From positions 1 to 64,000 of the forward strand of contig CAVPXP010000007.1 of the NCBI GenBank assembly GCA_963709645.1: a stretch of DNA of 64,000 bases, read 5' to 3'. The position numbers and the translations under genes were made by a program. Of this stretch, positions 18,581 to 26,778 are shown piece after piece (the stretch's first letter is position 1; each line of letters starts with the position of its first letter). This stretch comes from DYRB01 sp963709645 (lineage in GTDB: Bacteria > Pseudomonadota > Gammaproteobacteria > Chromatiales > Chromatiaceae). Under the pieces are notes generated by a model, which saw only the letters and a program-made list of their open reading frames with translations, searched no databases and had not been told where the DNA came from.

Positions 18581-19825
18581 TCAAAGGATACCGGCGAAGG
18601 GCTGAACCTCTACGAGATCGCCGGGACCGACGCCGCCGCTGTCTTCCGGCAAGCAGATGAAGCAGTTGGCGTCGGTTACGGAGCGCAGGACCCCGGACCC
18701 CTGGTTGCCGGACAACCGCACCCGCCACTGGCCATCGACCTGAAACAGGACGCCCCGCGGATACTCGCGCCGGCCAGGCAGCTTTCGTATCGGGCCGTCG
18801 CAGGGCACCCGAAACGTCGGATGGGCCGGCAAGGGATCCATGCCCTGTAGCCGATAGAGGGCATCCAGGACAATTTGGTAAAAGCTCACCAGCACCGCCA
18901 CCGGATTGCCCGGCAGGCCGAACAGCCAGGCCCCCCCAAGCCGGCCGAAGGCCATGGGGCGGCCCGGCTTGATGGCGATGCGCCAGAATCGCACCTCCCC
19001 GAGGCGTCCCATGATCTCCCGCACATAGTCGGCCTCGCCCACCGAGACCCCCCCCGTCGTCAGGATGGCGTCCGCCTGGGCCGCGGCCTCGGTGAAGACG
19101 CGCTCCAGAGCGGCGGGGTCGTCGCGGACCACGCCAAGATCGAGAACCTCCGCCCCAAGCTGGGTCAGCAATCCATAGAGGGTATAGCGGTTGCTGTCGT
19201 AGACCTCGCCTGGGGCCAGGGGCTGTCCGATGGACGCGAGCTCGTCGCCGGTTGAGAAGAAGGCGATGCGGGGCCGGCGGTAGACCGCCACCTCAGCAAC
19301 CCCGAGGGAGGCCAGCAGACCCAACTCGGCCGGACCGATGCGACGCCCGGCAAACAGGGCGGGACGGCCAGCCGCCAGGTCTTCTCCGGCCCGGCGCACG
19401 TTCTGCCCTGGCTTTGGGACCCCGTGCAGAACAACGCGGTCACCCTCGACCCGCGCCGCCTCCTGCATAACCACGGTGTCCGACCCCTGGGGAAGGACGG
19501 CACCGGTCATTACCCGCACCGCCTGGCCCGACCCCACCAGACCGGAAAAGGCCCCACCGGCGTAGGCGGTGCCTACTAGGTCGAGGCGGTTCACCTCCGC
19601 CCTCAGGTCGGCCGCCCTGACGGCGAAGCCGTCCATGGCGGAGTTGTCGTGGGATGGGACATCGAAGGGGGCGACGATATCCTCCTTGAGGACCCGCCCC
19701 AGCGCGGAGCGGATTGGGACCCGCTCCCAGCCGGCCACAGGGGCGACGGCGTCGAGCAGCGTCTCGCGGGCCTGGGCGACCGTCAGGGAGGGCGCCTTGC
19801 CGCCGCAGTCGGGGGTATCGGGCAT
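18581..19825 (-). CDS. moeA: Molybdopterin molybdenumtransferase family MoeA, probably for tungsten cofactor
   Basis: 414 residues. MoeA releases AMP from adenylylated molybdopterin and inserts the metal. Typical stretches are VPSHDNSAMDGFAV (substrate loop), RAGEDLAAGR, FFSTGDELASIGQPL, ILTTGGVSVGEADYV and FGLPGNPVAVLVSF. It is the last gene of the tungsten island, 153 bases after tupA. Prokaryotes with W-enzymes often carry a second MoeA paralogue thought to insert tungstate, and the location argues for that role. The sequence alone cannot separate Mo from W. Confidence 0.9.
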   Translation of the reverse strand: MPDTPDCGGKAPSLTVAQARETLLDAVAPVAGWERVPIRSALGRVLKEDIVAPFDVPSHDNSAMDGFAVRAADLRAEVNRLDLVGTAYAGGAFSGLVGSGQAVRVMTGAVLPQGSDTVVMQEAARVEGDRVVLHGVPKPGQNVRRAGEDLAAGRPALFAGRRIGPAELGLLASLGVAEVAVYRRPRIAFFSTGDELASIGQPLAPGEVYDSNRYTLYGLLTQLGAEVLDLGVVRDDPAALERVFTEAAAQADAILTTGGVSVGEADYVREIMGRLGEVRFWRIAIKPGRPMAFGRLGGAWLFGLPGNPVAVLVSFYQIVLDALYRLQGMDPLPAHPTFRVPCDGPIRKLPGRREYPRGVLFQVDGQWRVRLSGNQGSGVLRSVTDANCFICLPEDSGGVGPGDLVEVQPFAGIL

Positions 19826-19978
19826 GTTGGCCTCGGCTGATAATGGCTCTGAATCAGGCCGTCCCTGGGCTGCTCAGCGCGAGAAATGCGCACACGCGAC
19901 CTCCGCTTTCGTCTGTGCCCTGTTGCTTACGGCGGCTGAAGAACGCACGACATCCCGCCCAGGGGAACAGGATCATGC

Positions 19979-20821
19979 CTATTTTGCCGCATTCGGAAAG
20001 AACAATTGTTCCCCACCGATCTTGTAGTCCGCGATGGCCGCCTGGCCCTTGGGCCCGGTAATCCAGTCGATGAACTGCATGCCCGCTTCTTTCTTGACCG
20101 CCGGGTGCTTGACCGGGTTAACCAGCATAACGCCGTAGGGGTTGAACATCGCCCGGTCCCCGGCGTAGAGGATCTCCAAATCCTGGCGGTTCTTGAAGGA
20201 CAGCCAGGTGCCCCGGTCAGCGAGGGTATAGGCCCCCAGGGAGGCGGCCATGTTGAGCGTCGGGCCCATACCGGAGCCCGACTCCTTGTAGCTAGACCAA
20301 CCCTTGGGGTCCACCCCGGCGGCCTTCCAGAAGCGCAGCTCGGCGCCGTGGGTACCGCTCTTGTCGCCCCGGGAGACAAAGGGGGTGTCGCCCGCAGCGA
20401 TGCGCTTGAAGGCGTCGGCCGCGGACTTGGCCTCCTGCACCTTGGCTGGGTCGGACTTGGGTCCGACCAGGACGAAGTCGTTGTACATCACATCCCGCCG
20501 GTCCACGCCCCAGCCGTCGGCGACGAACTGATCCTCCTTGGCCCGGTCGTGGACGAACACCACGTCGGCGTCGCCGCGCCGGCCGGTGTCCAGCGCTTGG
20601 CCCGTCCCTTGGGCAACGACCTTCACCTGGATGCCGGTAGCCTGCGCGAAGAGCGGCAGGATGTGGCCGAACAGGCCGGATTGCTCGGTGGAGGTCGTGG
20701 AGGCCACCACGATGGACTCCCCGGCCTGTACGGCAAACATCGGCACCAGGGTGGCGGCACCGAGCATCAGGGCGGCCAGGATCGGCGGGCGAGCAGTCAA
20801 TCGGGAAAGGCGATACGCCAT
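19979..20821 (-). CDS. tupA: Tungstate-binding periplasmic protein TupA
   Basis: 280 residues with a signal peptide ending near FAVQAGE. The mature start VVASTTSTEQSGLFGHILP carries the Thr/Ser-rich anion loop of the TupA family, and FVSRGDKSGTH and GSGMGPTLNMA are further ligand-side motifs. TupA binds tungstate with high selectivity over molybdate and hands it to TupB-TupC. Its start overlaps the last 25 bases of tupC. Gene order is tupB, (0.7 kb gap), tupC, tupA, then moeA, all in one direction. Confidence 0.92.
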   Translation of the reverse strand: MAYRLSRLTARPPILAALMLGAATLVPMFAVQAGESIVVASTTSTEQSGLFGHILPLFAQATGIQVKVVAQGTGQALDTGRRGDADVVFVHDRAKEDQFVADGWGVDRRDVMYNDFVLVGPKSDPAKVQEAKSAADAFKRIAAGDTPFVSRGDKSGTHGAELRFWKAAGVDPKGWSSYKESGSGMGPTLNMAASLGAYTLADRGTWLSFKNRQDLEILYAGDRAMFNPYGVMLVNPVKHPAVKKEAGMQFIDWITGPKGQAAIADYKIGGEQLFFPNAAK

Positions 20822-21516
20822 GGAAGTTCCCCTCTGATGAATAAACGGGCCTCTTGGGACTGGGGCCGTGAAAAGAAGCGGGCCGAGGGGGTGTGCTCCC
20901 GCACCCGTCCCGCATCGATAAAGACGATGTCGTCCGCCAGCCGCATGGCCTGCCCCAGGTTGTGGGTGGTCATGAGGATCTTGGACCCGTCGGTGCGGAT
21001 TTCCCGCACGATCCGCTCCACCGCCTCGGTGGCGGTGGGGTCCAGGGCGGCGGTCGGCTCATCCAGCATGAGCAGCCTGGGGCGCACGGCCCAGGCTCGC
21101 GCAAGGGCCAGGCGCTGGCGCTCACCCCCGGACAGGTGGCGGGCGCTGTCGCGGGCGCGATGGGCCAGGCCCACGCGGCCCAGCACCTCACTGACCCGCC
21201 TGCGGACCTCAGCCCTGGGCAGCCCCAGGGGCTTGAGCCCCAGGGCGGCGTTACCGGCCACGGAGGTACGCAGCAGCATGGGGTGCTGAAAGACCATGGC
21301 GATCCGCCCCGTCGGGGCCCCGTTGCCGGCCCAGGCGATGCGGCCCCCATGGGGGCGCTCCAGCCCCGCCACGATGCGCAACAGCACTGTCTTTCCCGCA
21401 CCGTTGGGGCCCAGCACCAGGGTGATCCCCTCTCCGTCCAGCGCCAGGTCGAGCCCGCTCAGGACCGGCCGGCCGTTGGGTGTGAACTCTAGTCCAATGA
21501 GATGAATAGGGAACAT
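20797..21516 (-). CDS. tupC: Tungstate ABC transporter ATPase TupC
   Basis: 239 residues. Walker A is LGPNGAGKTVLLR, the Q-loop is in MVFQHPMLLR, the ABC signature is RHLSGGERQRLALARAW, Walker B is LLMLDEPTAALD, and the switch His is in MTTHNLG. It powers tungstate uptake through TupB. The ATG at 21516 is the natural start. It is separated from tupB by 711 bases that contain a degraded EAL-domain gene on the other strand, which is unusual for a transporter operon. Confidence 0.92.
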   Translation of the reverse strand: MFPIHLIGLEFTPNGRPVLSGLDLALDGEGITLVLGPNGAGKTVLLRIVAGLERPHGGRIAWAGNGAPTGRIAMVFQHPMLLRTSVAGNAALGLKPLGLPRAEVRRRVSEVLGRVGLAHRARDSARHLSGGERQRLALARAWAVRPRLLMLDEPTAALDPTATEAVERIVREIRTDGSKILMTTHNLGQAMRLADDIVFIDAGRVREHTPSARFFSRPQSQEARLFIRGELPWRIAFPD

Positions 21517-21819
21517 GGCTGGCCCGGATTTTTCACTGTCCGGACGCAGAACGCAAAGTCGAGCTACGGCGAGACCGGCAACGACCCCGCCCTATGGATC
21601 GGCTGGGAGTCCTCAGATCCGAACATCCTCCACTGGCCCCAAAGTTTGCGCCGGGCTTGGCGCTTCGGCCAGATTCCCGCGAGCTCTACTGCCGTTCGCG
21701 CGACCGCACTGCGTGACCCTCAACTCCTGGCGCGATCGTGCCGAGGATCATGCGCAAGACCTTTCCAAACGAGCGCAAACTGCGCCATGTCGCTTGCATG
21801 GGCGCGTGATGAAGGATGA
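21517..21819. other. Non-coding stretch inside the tup operon
   Basis: About 300 bases on the tupC side of the EAL remnant. Short frames are open on both strands, but none resembles a known protein, and none continues the EAL fragment upstream: an in-frame stop at 21817-21819 closes it. The DNA may be decayed coding sequence from the same inserted gene, but I cannot show that. Confidence 0.4.
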
Positions 21820-22008
21820 CCCGGCATTGCAGTGGCGGCCAGCATGGAATTCTGTGTGATCGGCGAAGGCGTTGAAACATCCAGTCAACTGGATTTCCTG
21901 CGCCTGAAACATGGCCAGGAGGCCCAAGGATTTCTACTCAGCCGACCGCTGCCAGCTGCCCAGGCCGAAGCCTTCCTCCTCAAGAATGTCTCGTTGCTGG
22001 CCGAATAG
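21820..22008 (+). pseudogene. Remnant of an EAL-domain (c-di-GMP phosphodiesterase) gene, C-terminal end only
   Basis: A 62-codon open stretch following an in-frame TGA ends at TAG 22006. From about residue 4 it reads VAASMEFCVIGEGVETSSQL, then FLRLKHGQEAQGFLLSRPLP. This matches the last part of EAL domains (SMGFxVIAEGVETxxQLxFL, then GCDExQGYLFSRPLP), with Ala to Gly in the AEGVE motif and the GCDE segment changed. The catalytic EAL motif and everything N-terminal to it are missing, so this is a decayed fragment. It lies antisense between tupB and tupC. Confidence 0.75.
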
Positions 22009-22227
22009 ACCGACCATCCATCGGCGGGCATGCGGCAGGACCCTGCGGTTGCGTCCAACTGAGTAACCGCCGGCGTCGGGTCCGACGCAGCGCCTCCTCT
22101 GCTCAGGTGGCCGGGACGGCTTCCGGCGATCGCCCGAGCTTTCGCTCAGAGCCGCGGAACGACACCCGCAGCCCAGGCTGCCGGCGCCAGCGCTGACATC
22201 TGCTGACCCGGGCGGCCGTTGCCGGGG

Positions 22228-22923
22228 TCAGCCATACCTGCGCATGGCCCACTGGCGCAGCCCGTAGGCCAAGGCGTTAAGGGCAACCACCAAGGAGATG
22301 AGCACCAGCCCCAGCGCGATGGACAGGGGAAGGTCACCCTTCGCGGTCTCCAGCGCGATCGCGGTGGTCATGACCCGGGTGAAGCCGTCGATGTTACCGC
22401 CCACGATCATCACTGCCCCCACCTCGGACATGGCCCGGCCGAGCCCCGCCAGGACCGCCACCACCAGGGAGAAGCGGCAGTCGTGGAGCAAGGTCGAGAC
22501 GGCCTGGGAGCGGTTGAAGCCGAAGGCGGTCAGCTCGGTGCGGTAGTCTGTCCAGGCGTCCTCCACGGTCTGGCGGGACAGGGCCGCGATCAGGGGCGTC
22601 ACCAGCAAGGCCTGGGCGATCACCATGGCGGTAGGCGAGTAGAGCAGGCCCAGGCTGCCCAGAGGTCCCGAGCGGGACAGCACGAGATAGACGATGACCC
22701 CGAGCACCACCGGCGGCATCCCCATCATGCCGTTGAGTAGGACCGTGAGCGCCGCCCGACCGGGAAAGGCGGCCACCGCGATCCAAGCCCCCAACGGCAG
22801 GCCGACCAGGGCCCCCAGGACCGTCGCGCCCAGGCTCACCTGAAAGGAAAGCCAGACGATGGCCAACACCTCCGGGTCCAGCCGTGCAAGGAGCGAGACC
22901 GCCTCCATCAGGGTCGCGCCCAT
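22228..22923 (-). CDS. tupB: Tungstate ABC transporter permease TupB
   Basis: 231 residues from ATG 22923 (MGATLMEAV), 4 bases after the preceding stop; a further 15 codons upstream would overlap that gene. About five or six membrane helices are visible (for example VLAIVWLSFQVSLGATVLGA and VVLGVIVYLVL), with the permease coupling motif in ETELTAFG-like YRTELTAFGFN and AVLAGLGRAMSEVGAVMIVGG. It pairs with TupA and TupC. Downstream on the same strand is the 711-base gap with the EAL remnant. Confidence 0.9.
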   Translation of the reverse strand: MGATLMEAVSLLARLDPEVLAIVWLSFQVSLGATVLGALVGLPLGAWIAVAAFPGRAALTVLLNGMMGMPPVVLGVIVYLVLSRSGPLGSLGLLYSPTAMVIAQALLVTPLIAALSRQTVEDAWTDYRTELTAFGFNRSQAVSTLLHDCRFSLVVAVLAGLGRAMSEVGAVMIVGGNIDGFTRVMTTAIALETAKGDLPLSIALGLVLISLVVALNALAYGLRQWAMRRYG

Positions 22924-22927
22924 GGCG

Positions 22928-23242
22928 TCAGCCGCCCCCCCGATGGGTCGCCAGATCCAGGTACGCAAGGAGCCCGGCCCGGGCCCCGGCCTCGCCCGCG
23001 GTGAAGCGGATGCGGACCCGGATGGTGGGCAGGCGCAGCAGCGCGATCACGCGGTCCGGGCCCGGTGTGAGATCGATCTCCATGACGGCACCGCCCCGAG
23101 TCACCAAAAAGCTCAGGGGACCGCCCTCGATCGCATCTGGGAAGGCGTTGCGCAGCCCGCGTGCAAACTCTGCCGGGGAGGCGGACACCTCCCGCTCCAG
23201 TACCTCGACCGGACCCTCCCCCAGCCCCAAGGGCTCAACCAC
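22928..23242 (-). CDS. Unknown 104-residue protein of the tungsten oxidoreductase operon
   Basis: GTG start at 23242 overlaps the moaD stop by 8 bases, and the stop lies 4 bases before tupB, so it is translated in the middle of the operon. The sequence is soluble, with an N-terminal helical part (SPAEFARGLRNAFPDAIEG) and a strand-rich middle (SFLVTRGGAVMEIDLTPG, then VIALLRLPTIRVRIRF). It ends in ATHRGGG; a C-terminal Gly run recalls sulfur-carrier proteins like its neighbour MoaD, but this could be chance. I recognise no named family. Its location between the sulfur carrier and the importer suggests a role in cofactor maturation or enzyme assembly. Confidence 0.75.
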   Translation of the reverse strand: MVEPLGLGEGPVEVLEREVSASPAEFARGLRNAFPDAIEGGPLSFLVTRGGAVMEIDLTPGPDRVIALLRLPTIRVRIRFTAGEAGARAGLLAYLDLATHRGGG

Positions 23243-23489
23243 CCGCGATGGGCGGCCAGACCGCCAGCTGGTCGCCGGGCTCCAGGCACCGGCCGGCCCG
23301 CTCGGCCGGGGGGATATAGACCCCGTTGATCAGGACCAGGTGGATGAGTCGCTCGGGCAGTTGACAGCGGTCAAGAACAAGCTGGAGCGAGTCGGCCGGG
23401 TCGATGTCCAGCTCCACCCGATTGTCTTTGCTGCCGGGCGGCAGGTAATCACCCAGGGTGGCGAATAGCTTGAGCGTGACCCGCATCAT
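23235..23489 (-). CDS. moaD: MoaD/ThiS-family sulfur carrier protein of the tungsten operon
   Basis: 84 residues with a beta-grasp fold pattern (VTLKLFATLGDYLP at the start, LINGVYIPP and LEPGDQLAVWPPIAGG at the end). The C-terminal Gly-Gly is the residue pair that becomes the thiocarboxylate donating dithiolene sulfur during molybdopterin synthesis. It lies 37 bases after aorC. Tungsten oxidoreductase operons often carry their own MoaD paralogue. Two adjacent ATGs (23489 and 23486) are possible starts. No moaE is nearby, so it must work with a MoaE encoded elsewhere. Confidence 0.88.
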   Translation of the reverse strand: MMRVTLKLFATLGDYLPPGSKDNRVELDIDPADSLQLVLDRCQLPERLIHLVLINGVYIPPAERAGRCLEPGDQLAVWPPIAGG

Positions 23490-23526
23490 TTGCGTCCGGT
23501 CGCGTTCAGCTGCGGGCCTGCCTGCA

Positions 23527-24816
23527 TCAATGAACCGGCACCATCGGCATCAGGGCGGTCGGCTGCTGGCTGCGTGCCACATAGGCGTCCGGGAAGCGCA
23601 GGGGCGTCGCCATGAGGACCTGCTTCCAGCCCCCCAGCCGCGTCTTGTTCTGGATCAGGCCCCGCAGGACGCCCACATGCTGGGTGAGGCCGATCGAGGT
23701 CGCACCGATCAGCACGTCCCCCTGGAACTGCAGGCTCAGGTACCTGTGGTGGTCCTCATCCACCAGTTCCACGCCGTCTGGCTCATCGCCCCCCCACCAC
23801 TGACCGAAGGACGAGGAGATGAGCCCCAGGGTGTCCAGGACATTGATGGCCAAGACCCCGGGGAGACGCACGTCCCGTCCGGCCATGTTGAGCGCTGCCA
23901 CCCGCGCCTGGTCCGCCGCGTTGGGCTGGATGGCAGATACGAGGTGGGCCCCGGTGAAGAGGTCCGGGGCTTCGGCCACATCCCCCGCGGCGAAGATACC
24001 GGGGACCGATGTCTCCATGCGGTCGTTCACCAGGACCCCCTTGGCCACATGCACCGGGGTCGCGTCCAGGAATCCCAGATTTGGGGCAACCCCGGCGGAG
24101 ACGATGAGCAGGTCCGCGGGCAGCCTGACGCCCGTCGTGAGGTGCACCTCCAGGGGGGCAGCGCTTCCGCCGGGGGCGCCGCCCCGCTCGATGCGGTCGA
24201 TCCCGGCCTGGGTGATCACCCGAATGCCCTTGGACTCCACCCAGCCGCGGATCATGTTGCCGGCCTTCTGGGTCATCATACGCGGGACCATGCGGTCGCC
24301 CAACTCGACGACCGTCAGCTCCACGCCTCGCGCGGCCAAGGACTCCATGATGATGCAGCCGATGAATCCAGCCCCAAGCTGCACCACGCGGCTGCCCTTC
24401 CTGGCATAGCGGGCGATGGCGCGGGCGTCCTCTAGGGTCCAGCAGGTGAGCACCTCGGGCAGGTCGATACCGGGGATCGGCGGGCGGATAGGGTGTGAGC
24501 CGGTCGCCACCAGGAGCCGTTCGTAGGTCTCGTGGGTGCCATCATGAAAGAGGACGCTGCGGGCAGTCGTATCCAGGGCCACGGCGCGGCCCCGCCGTTC
24601 CGTGATGCCCAACCTGGCGTAGTGGTCCGCGTCCTTGCGCAGGTAGGTGCCGGGCTCATCGATCTGGCCCTCCAGTAGATAGGGGATCGCCATGCGGGAA
24701 TAAGGGGGCGCGTCCTCGCTCCCGACCATGACGATTTCACCAACCGGGTCGGCACCGCGCAAGGTCTCGGCGGCGATGACTCCGGCTGGGCCGTTGCCGA
24801 GGATCAGGTGTTTCAT
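23527..24816 (-). CDS. aorC: FAD/NAD(P)-dependent oxidoreductase subunit AorC
   Basis: 429 residues, about 46 kDa. The FAD-binding Rossmann motif opens the protein (LILGNGPAGVIAAETL), the NAD-binding motif is VVQLGAGFIGCIIMESL, and GIFAAGDVAEAPD is the second FAD motif of the pyridine-nucleotide-disulfide family. In the Aromatoleum aromaticum AOR the equivalent subunit lets the enzyme use NAD+ as electron acceptor. It is downstream of aorB across a 99-base gap with strong alternative hairpins. Redox-active disulfide cysteines of the CxxxxC type are not seen, consistent with a plain electron-transfer role. Confidence 0.88.
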   Translation of the reverse strand: MKHLILGNGPAGVIAAETLRGADPVGEIVMVGSEDAPPYSRMAIPYLLEGQIDEPGTYLRKDADHYARLGITERRGRAVALDTTARSVLFHDGTHETYERLLVATGSHPIRPPIPGIDLPEVLTCWTLEDARAIARYARKGSRVVQLGAGFIGCIIMESLAARGVELTVVELGDRMVPRMMTQKAGNMIRGWVESKGIRVITQAGIDRIERGGAPGGSAAPLEVHLTTGVRLPADLLIVSAGVAPNLGFLDATPVHVAKGVLVNDRMETSVPGIFAAGDVAEAPDLFTGAHLVSAIQPNAADQARVAALNMAGRDVRLPGVLAINVLDTLGLISSSFGQWWGGDEPDGVELVDEDHHRYLSLQFQGDVLIGATSIGLTQHVGVLRGLIQNKTRLGGWKQVLMATPLRFPDAYVARSQQPTALMPMVPVH

Positions 24817-24859
24817 TAGGAATTCCTCAATCAGACCAGCGCGGGCTTGGTGCCATAGG

Positions 24860-24907
24860 GAGCGGCGCCCGCCGCAGCCGAGCGCCGCTCGCGCTGGGGC
24901 GGGCGCC
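24860..24907 (-). other. Alternative GC-rich hairpins between aorB and aorC
   Basis: Two perfect inverted repeats share bases and so cannot both fold. GAGCGGCGC (24860-24868) pairs with GCGCCGCTC (24882-24890), and GGCGCCCGCC (24864-24873) pairs with GGCGGGCGCC (24898-24907). Both lie in the 99 bases between the aorB stop and the aorC start. No T-tract follows in the direction of transcription, so a plain intrinsic terminator is unlikely. Roles in mRNA stability or partial termination are possible. Confidence 0.55.
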
Positions 24908-24915
24908 TTTGGGAC

Positions 24916-26763
24916 TCAGAGACCCAACCGCTCCAGGGTCTCGGCCTTGGGCACGCCCTCCGTATCCCAGCCGCGCAGCGCGTAGTATTCCGGCAGCATG
25001 ACGTCCAGGCCGTTGACCAGGCCCTTGGCGGGGCCGGTCTTGGCCGGCTCCGTCGTAAGCCTGGGCGGCAGGTTGTCGTCCTTCTTGGTCAACCCGGCGG
25101 CCAGGTTGAACTGCTTTTCCATATTCCAGATGCGCTCACCCATCTCGTTCAGCCGCTCCATGGACCAGTCGCCCTCGCAGGCGGCCTGAATCTGGGGCTG
25201 GATATCCGCCAGGCCCCAGGCGAAGCTGGTGAAGATGCAAAGCCCAGAGGCGTCAAAGACGCCGGTGGCGTCCTGGAATGCCTTGACCAGACCTGCCTTG
25301 CCCTCGGTGACGAGGGGGTCCGTCTTGAAGGGGATGCCCAGCACCTCGGAGGCGACGGTGTAGCCGCGCAGGTGGCAGGCGCCCCGATTCGAGGTCGCGT
25401 AGGCCAGCCCCATGCCCTGGATGCCGCGGGAGTCATAGGCCGGAAACTCCTGGCCCTTGACGGTCATGGACAGCTCCGGGTGACCGTACCTGGTGCAGAG
25501 GCGCCTGGACCCCTCGCCCAGCTCCTTGCCGAATCCCTCGCCCCGGGCGGTCATCTCCGCCAGGGTAACCAGTGCCTGGGCGGAGCCAAAGGGGGCGTCG
25601 ATCCCGATCTGCTCCTTGGTGATCACCCCGAGGTCGTACAGCTCCATCGCAGCACCCACGGTGGCCCCGAAGGAGATGGGGTCCATGCCCTGCTCGTTGC
25701 AGATCAGGTTGGCGTATTGCAAGGCGTCCAGGTCGCCTACTCCATTGGCGGCGCCCAGGGCCCAGGCGGCCTCGTACTCCAGGCCGCCGGAGGCGCCCCA
25801 GTACTCCGGCTTGTTGACCACGGAGAAGTGGGTCTCGTCGATCTTGGCAATGCGCCCGCAGGCAATGGTGCAGCCGAAGCAGGCGGCGTTGGTCACGAGT
25901 TGGGGCTTGCCGTCCGAGGCGCGCGGCTCGTGCATCGCCTCGCCGGAGATCTTGCCGGCGGACTCGAACTGGACGTCCCGGTGGTTGCGGGTGGGCAGGG
26001 CCCCCATCTCGTTGATGACGTTCATCAGGACCTGGGTCCCGTACTTGGGCAATCCCTGGCCGGTGACGGCGTTATCGGCCAGGATCTGTTTCTTCTCCGC
26101 CGTCACCTTGAGGAACTCCGGGAAGTCCCGGATACCGGAGAGCCCCTTGGTGCCGCGGATGGCGACCGCCTTGAGGTTCTTGGAGCCCATCACCGCGCCC
26201 ACGCCGGAGCGCCCGGCGGCCCGGTGCAGGTCGTTCACCACGGCGGCGTAGAGCACCCCGTTCTCGCCCGCCTGGCCGATGGACGAGATGCGGATCTGCG
26301 GGTCCTGGTGCTGGGACTTGATGGTCTCCTCGGTGGCCCAGGTGCTCTTGCCCCAGAGGTGCGAGGCGTCGCGCAGCTCGGCCCGGTCGTTCTCCAGATA
26401 CAGATAAACCGGCCTGGGCGATCGGCCCTCGAAGACGATCATGTCCCAGCCGGCGAATTTCATCTCGGCACCGAAGTAGCCGCCGGAGTTGGAGCAGGCA
26501 ATGGCGCCTGTGAGCGGTCCCTTGGTCACCACGGTGTAGCGCCCGCCGGTGGAGGCCATGGTCCCGGTGAGGGGACCGGTGGACATGATGAGCTTGTTGT
26601 CGGGCGACAAGGGGTCGACCCTGGGGTCGATCTCCTCGACCAGGTACTTGCTCGCAAGCCCCCGGGAGCCGAGGTAGTCGAATGCCCAGTCCATGTTGAG
26701 GGGTTCCGGGGTGCAGGTGCCGGCGGTCAAATTGACGCGCAGGATCTTTCTGTTCCACGCCAT
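24916..26763 (-). CDS. aorB: Tungsten-containing aldehyde oxidoreductase catalytic subunit AorB
   Basis: 615 residues, about 67 kDa, the size of the archaeal and Aromatoleum AOR catalytic subunits. The enzyme oxidises aldehydes to carboxylic acids at a tungsto-bispterin centre, and can run in reverse with strong reductants. The single [4Fe-4S] ligands are Cys295, Cys298 and Cys302 (AACFGCTIACG) and Cys509 (ASGLCIFTSF). RAAGRSGVGAVMGSKNLKAV is the conserved pterin-side segment. A clear AGGAGGA element precedes the ATG at 26763. Aldehyde substrate cannot be read from sequence. Tungsten rather than molybdenum is inferred from the family and the tup genes downstream. Confidence 0.93.
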   Translation of the reverse strand: MAWNRKILRVNLTAGTCTPEPLNMDWAFDYLGSRGLASKYLVEEIDPRVDPLSPDNKLIMSTGPLTGTMASTGGRYTVVTKGPLTGAIACSNSGGYFGAEMKFAGWDMIVFEGRSPRPVYLYLENDRAELRDASHLWGKSTWATEETIKSQHQDPQIRISSIGQAGENGVLYAAVVNDLHRAAGRSGVGAVMGSKNLKAVAIRGTKGLSGIRDFPEFLKVTAEKKQILADNAVTGQGLPKYGTQVLMNVINEMGALPTRNHRDVQFESAGKISGEAMHEPRASDGKPQLVTNAACFGCTIACGRIAKIDETHFSVVNKPEYWGASGGLEYEAAWALGAANGVGDLDALQYANLICNEQGMDPISFGATVGAAMELYDLGVITKEQIGIDAPFGSAQALVTLAEMTARGEGFGKELGEGSRRLCTRYGHPELSMTVKGQEFPAYDSRGIQGMGLAYATSNRGACHLRGYTVASEVLGIPFKTDPLVTEGKAGLVKAFQDATGVFDASGLCIFTSFAWGLADIQPQIQAACEGDWSMERLNEMGERIWNMEKQFNLAAGLTKKDDNLPPRLTTEPAKTGPAKGLVNGLDVMLPEYYALRGWDTEGVPKAETLERLGL

Positions 26764-26778
26764 GTTCTGATCCTCCTG

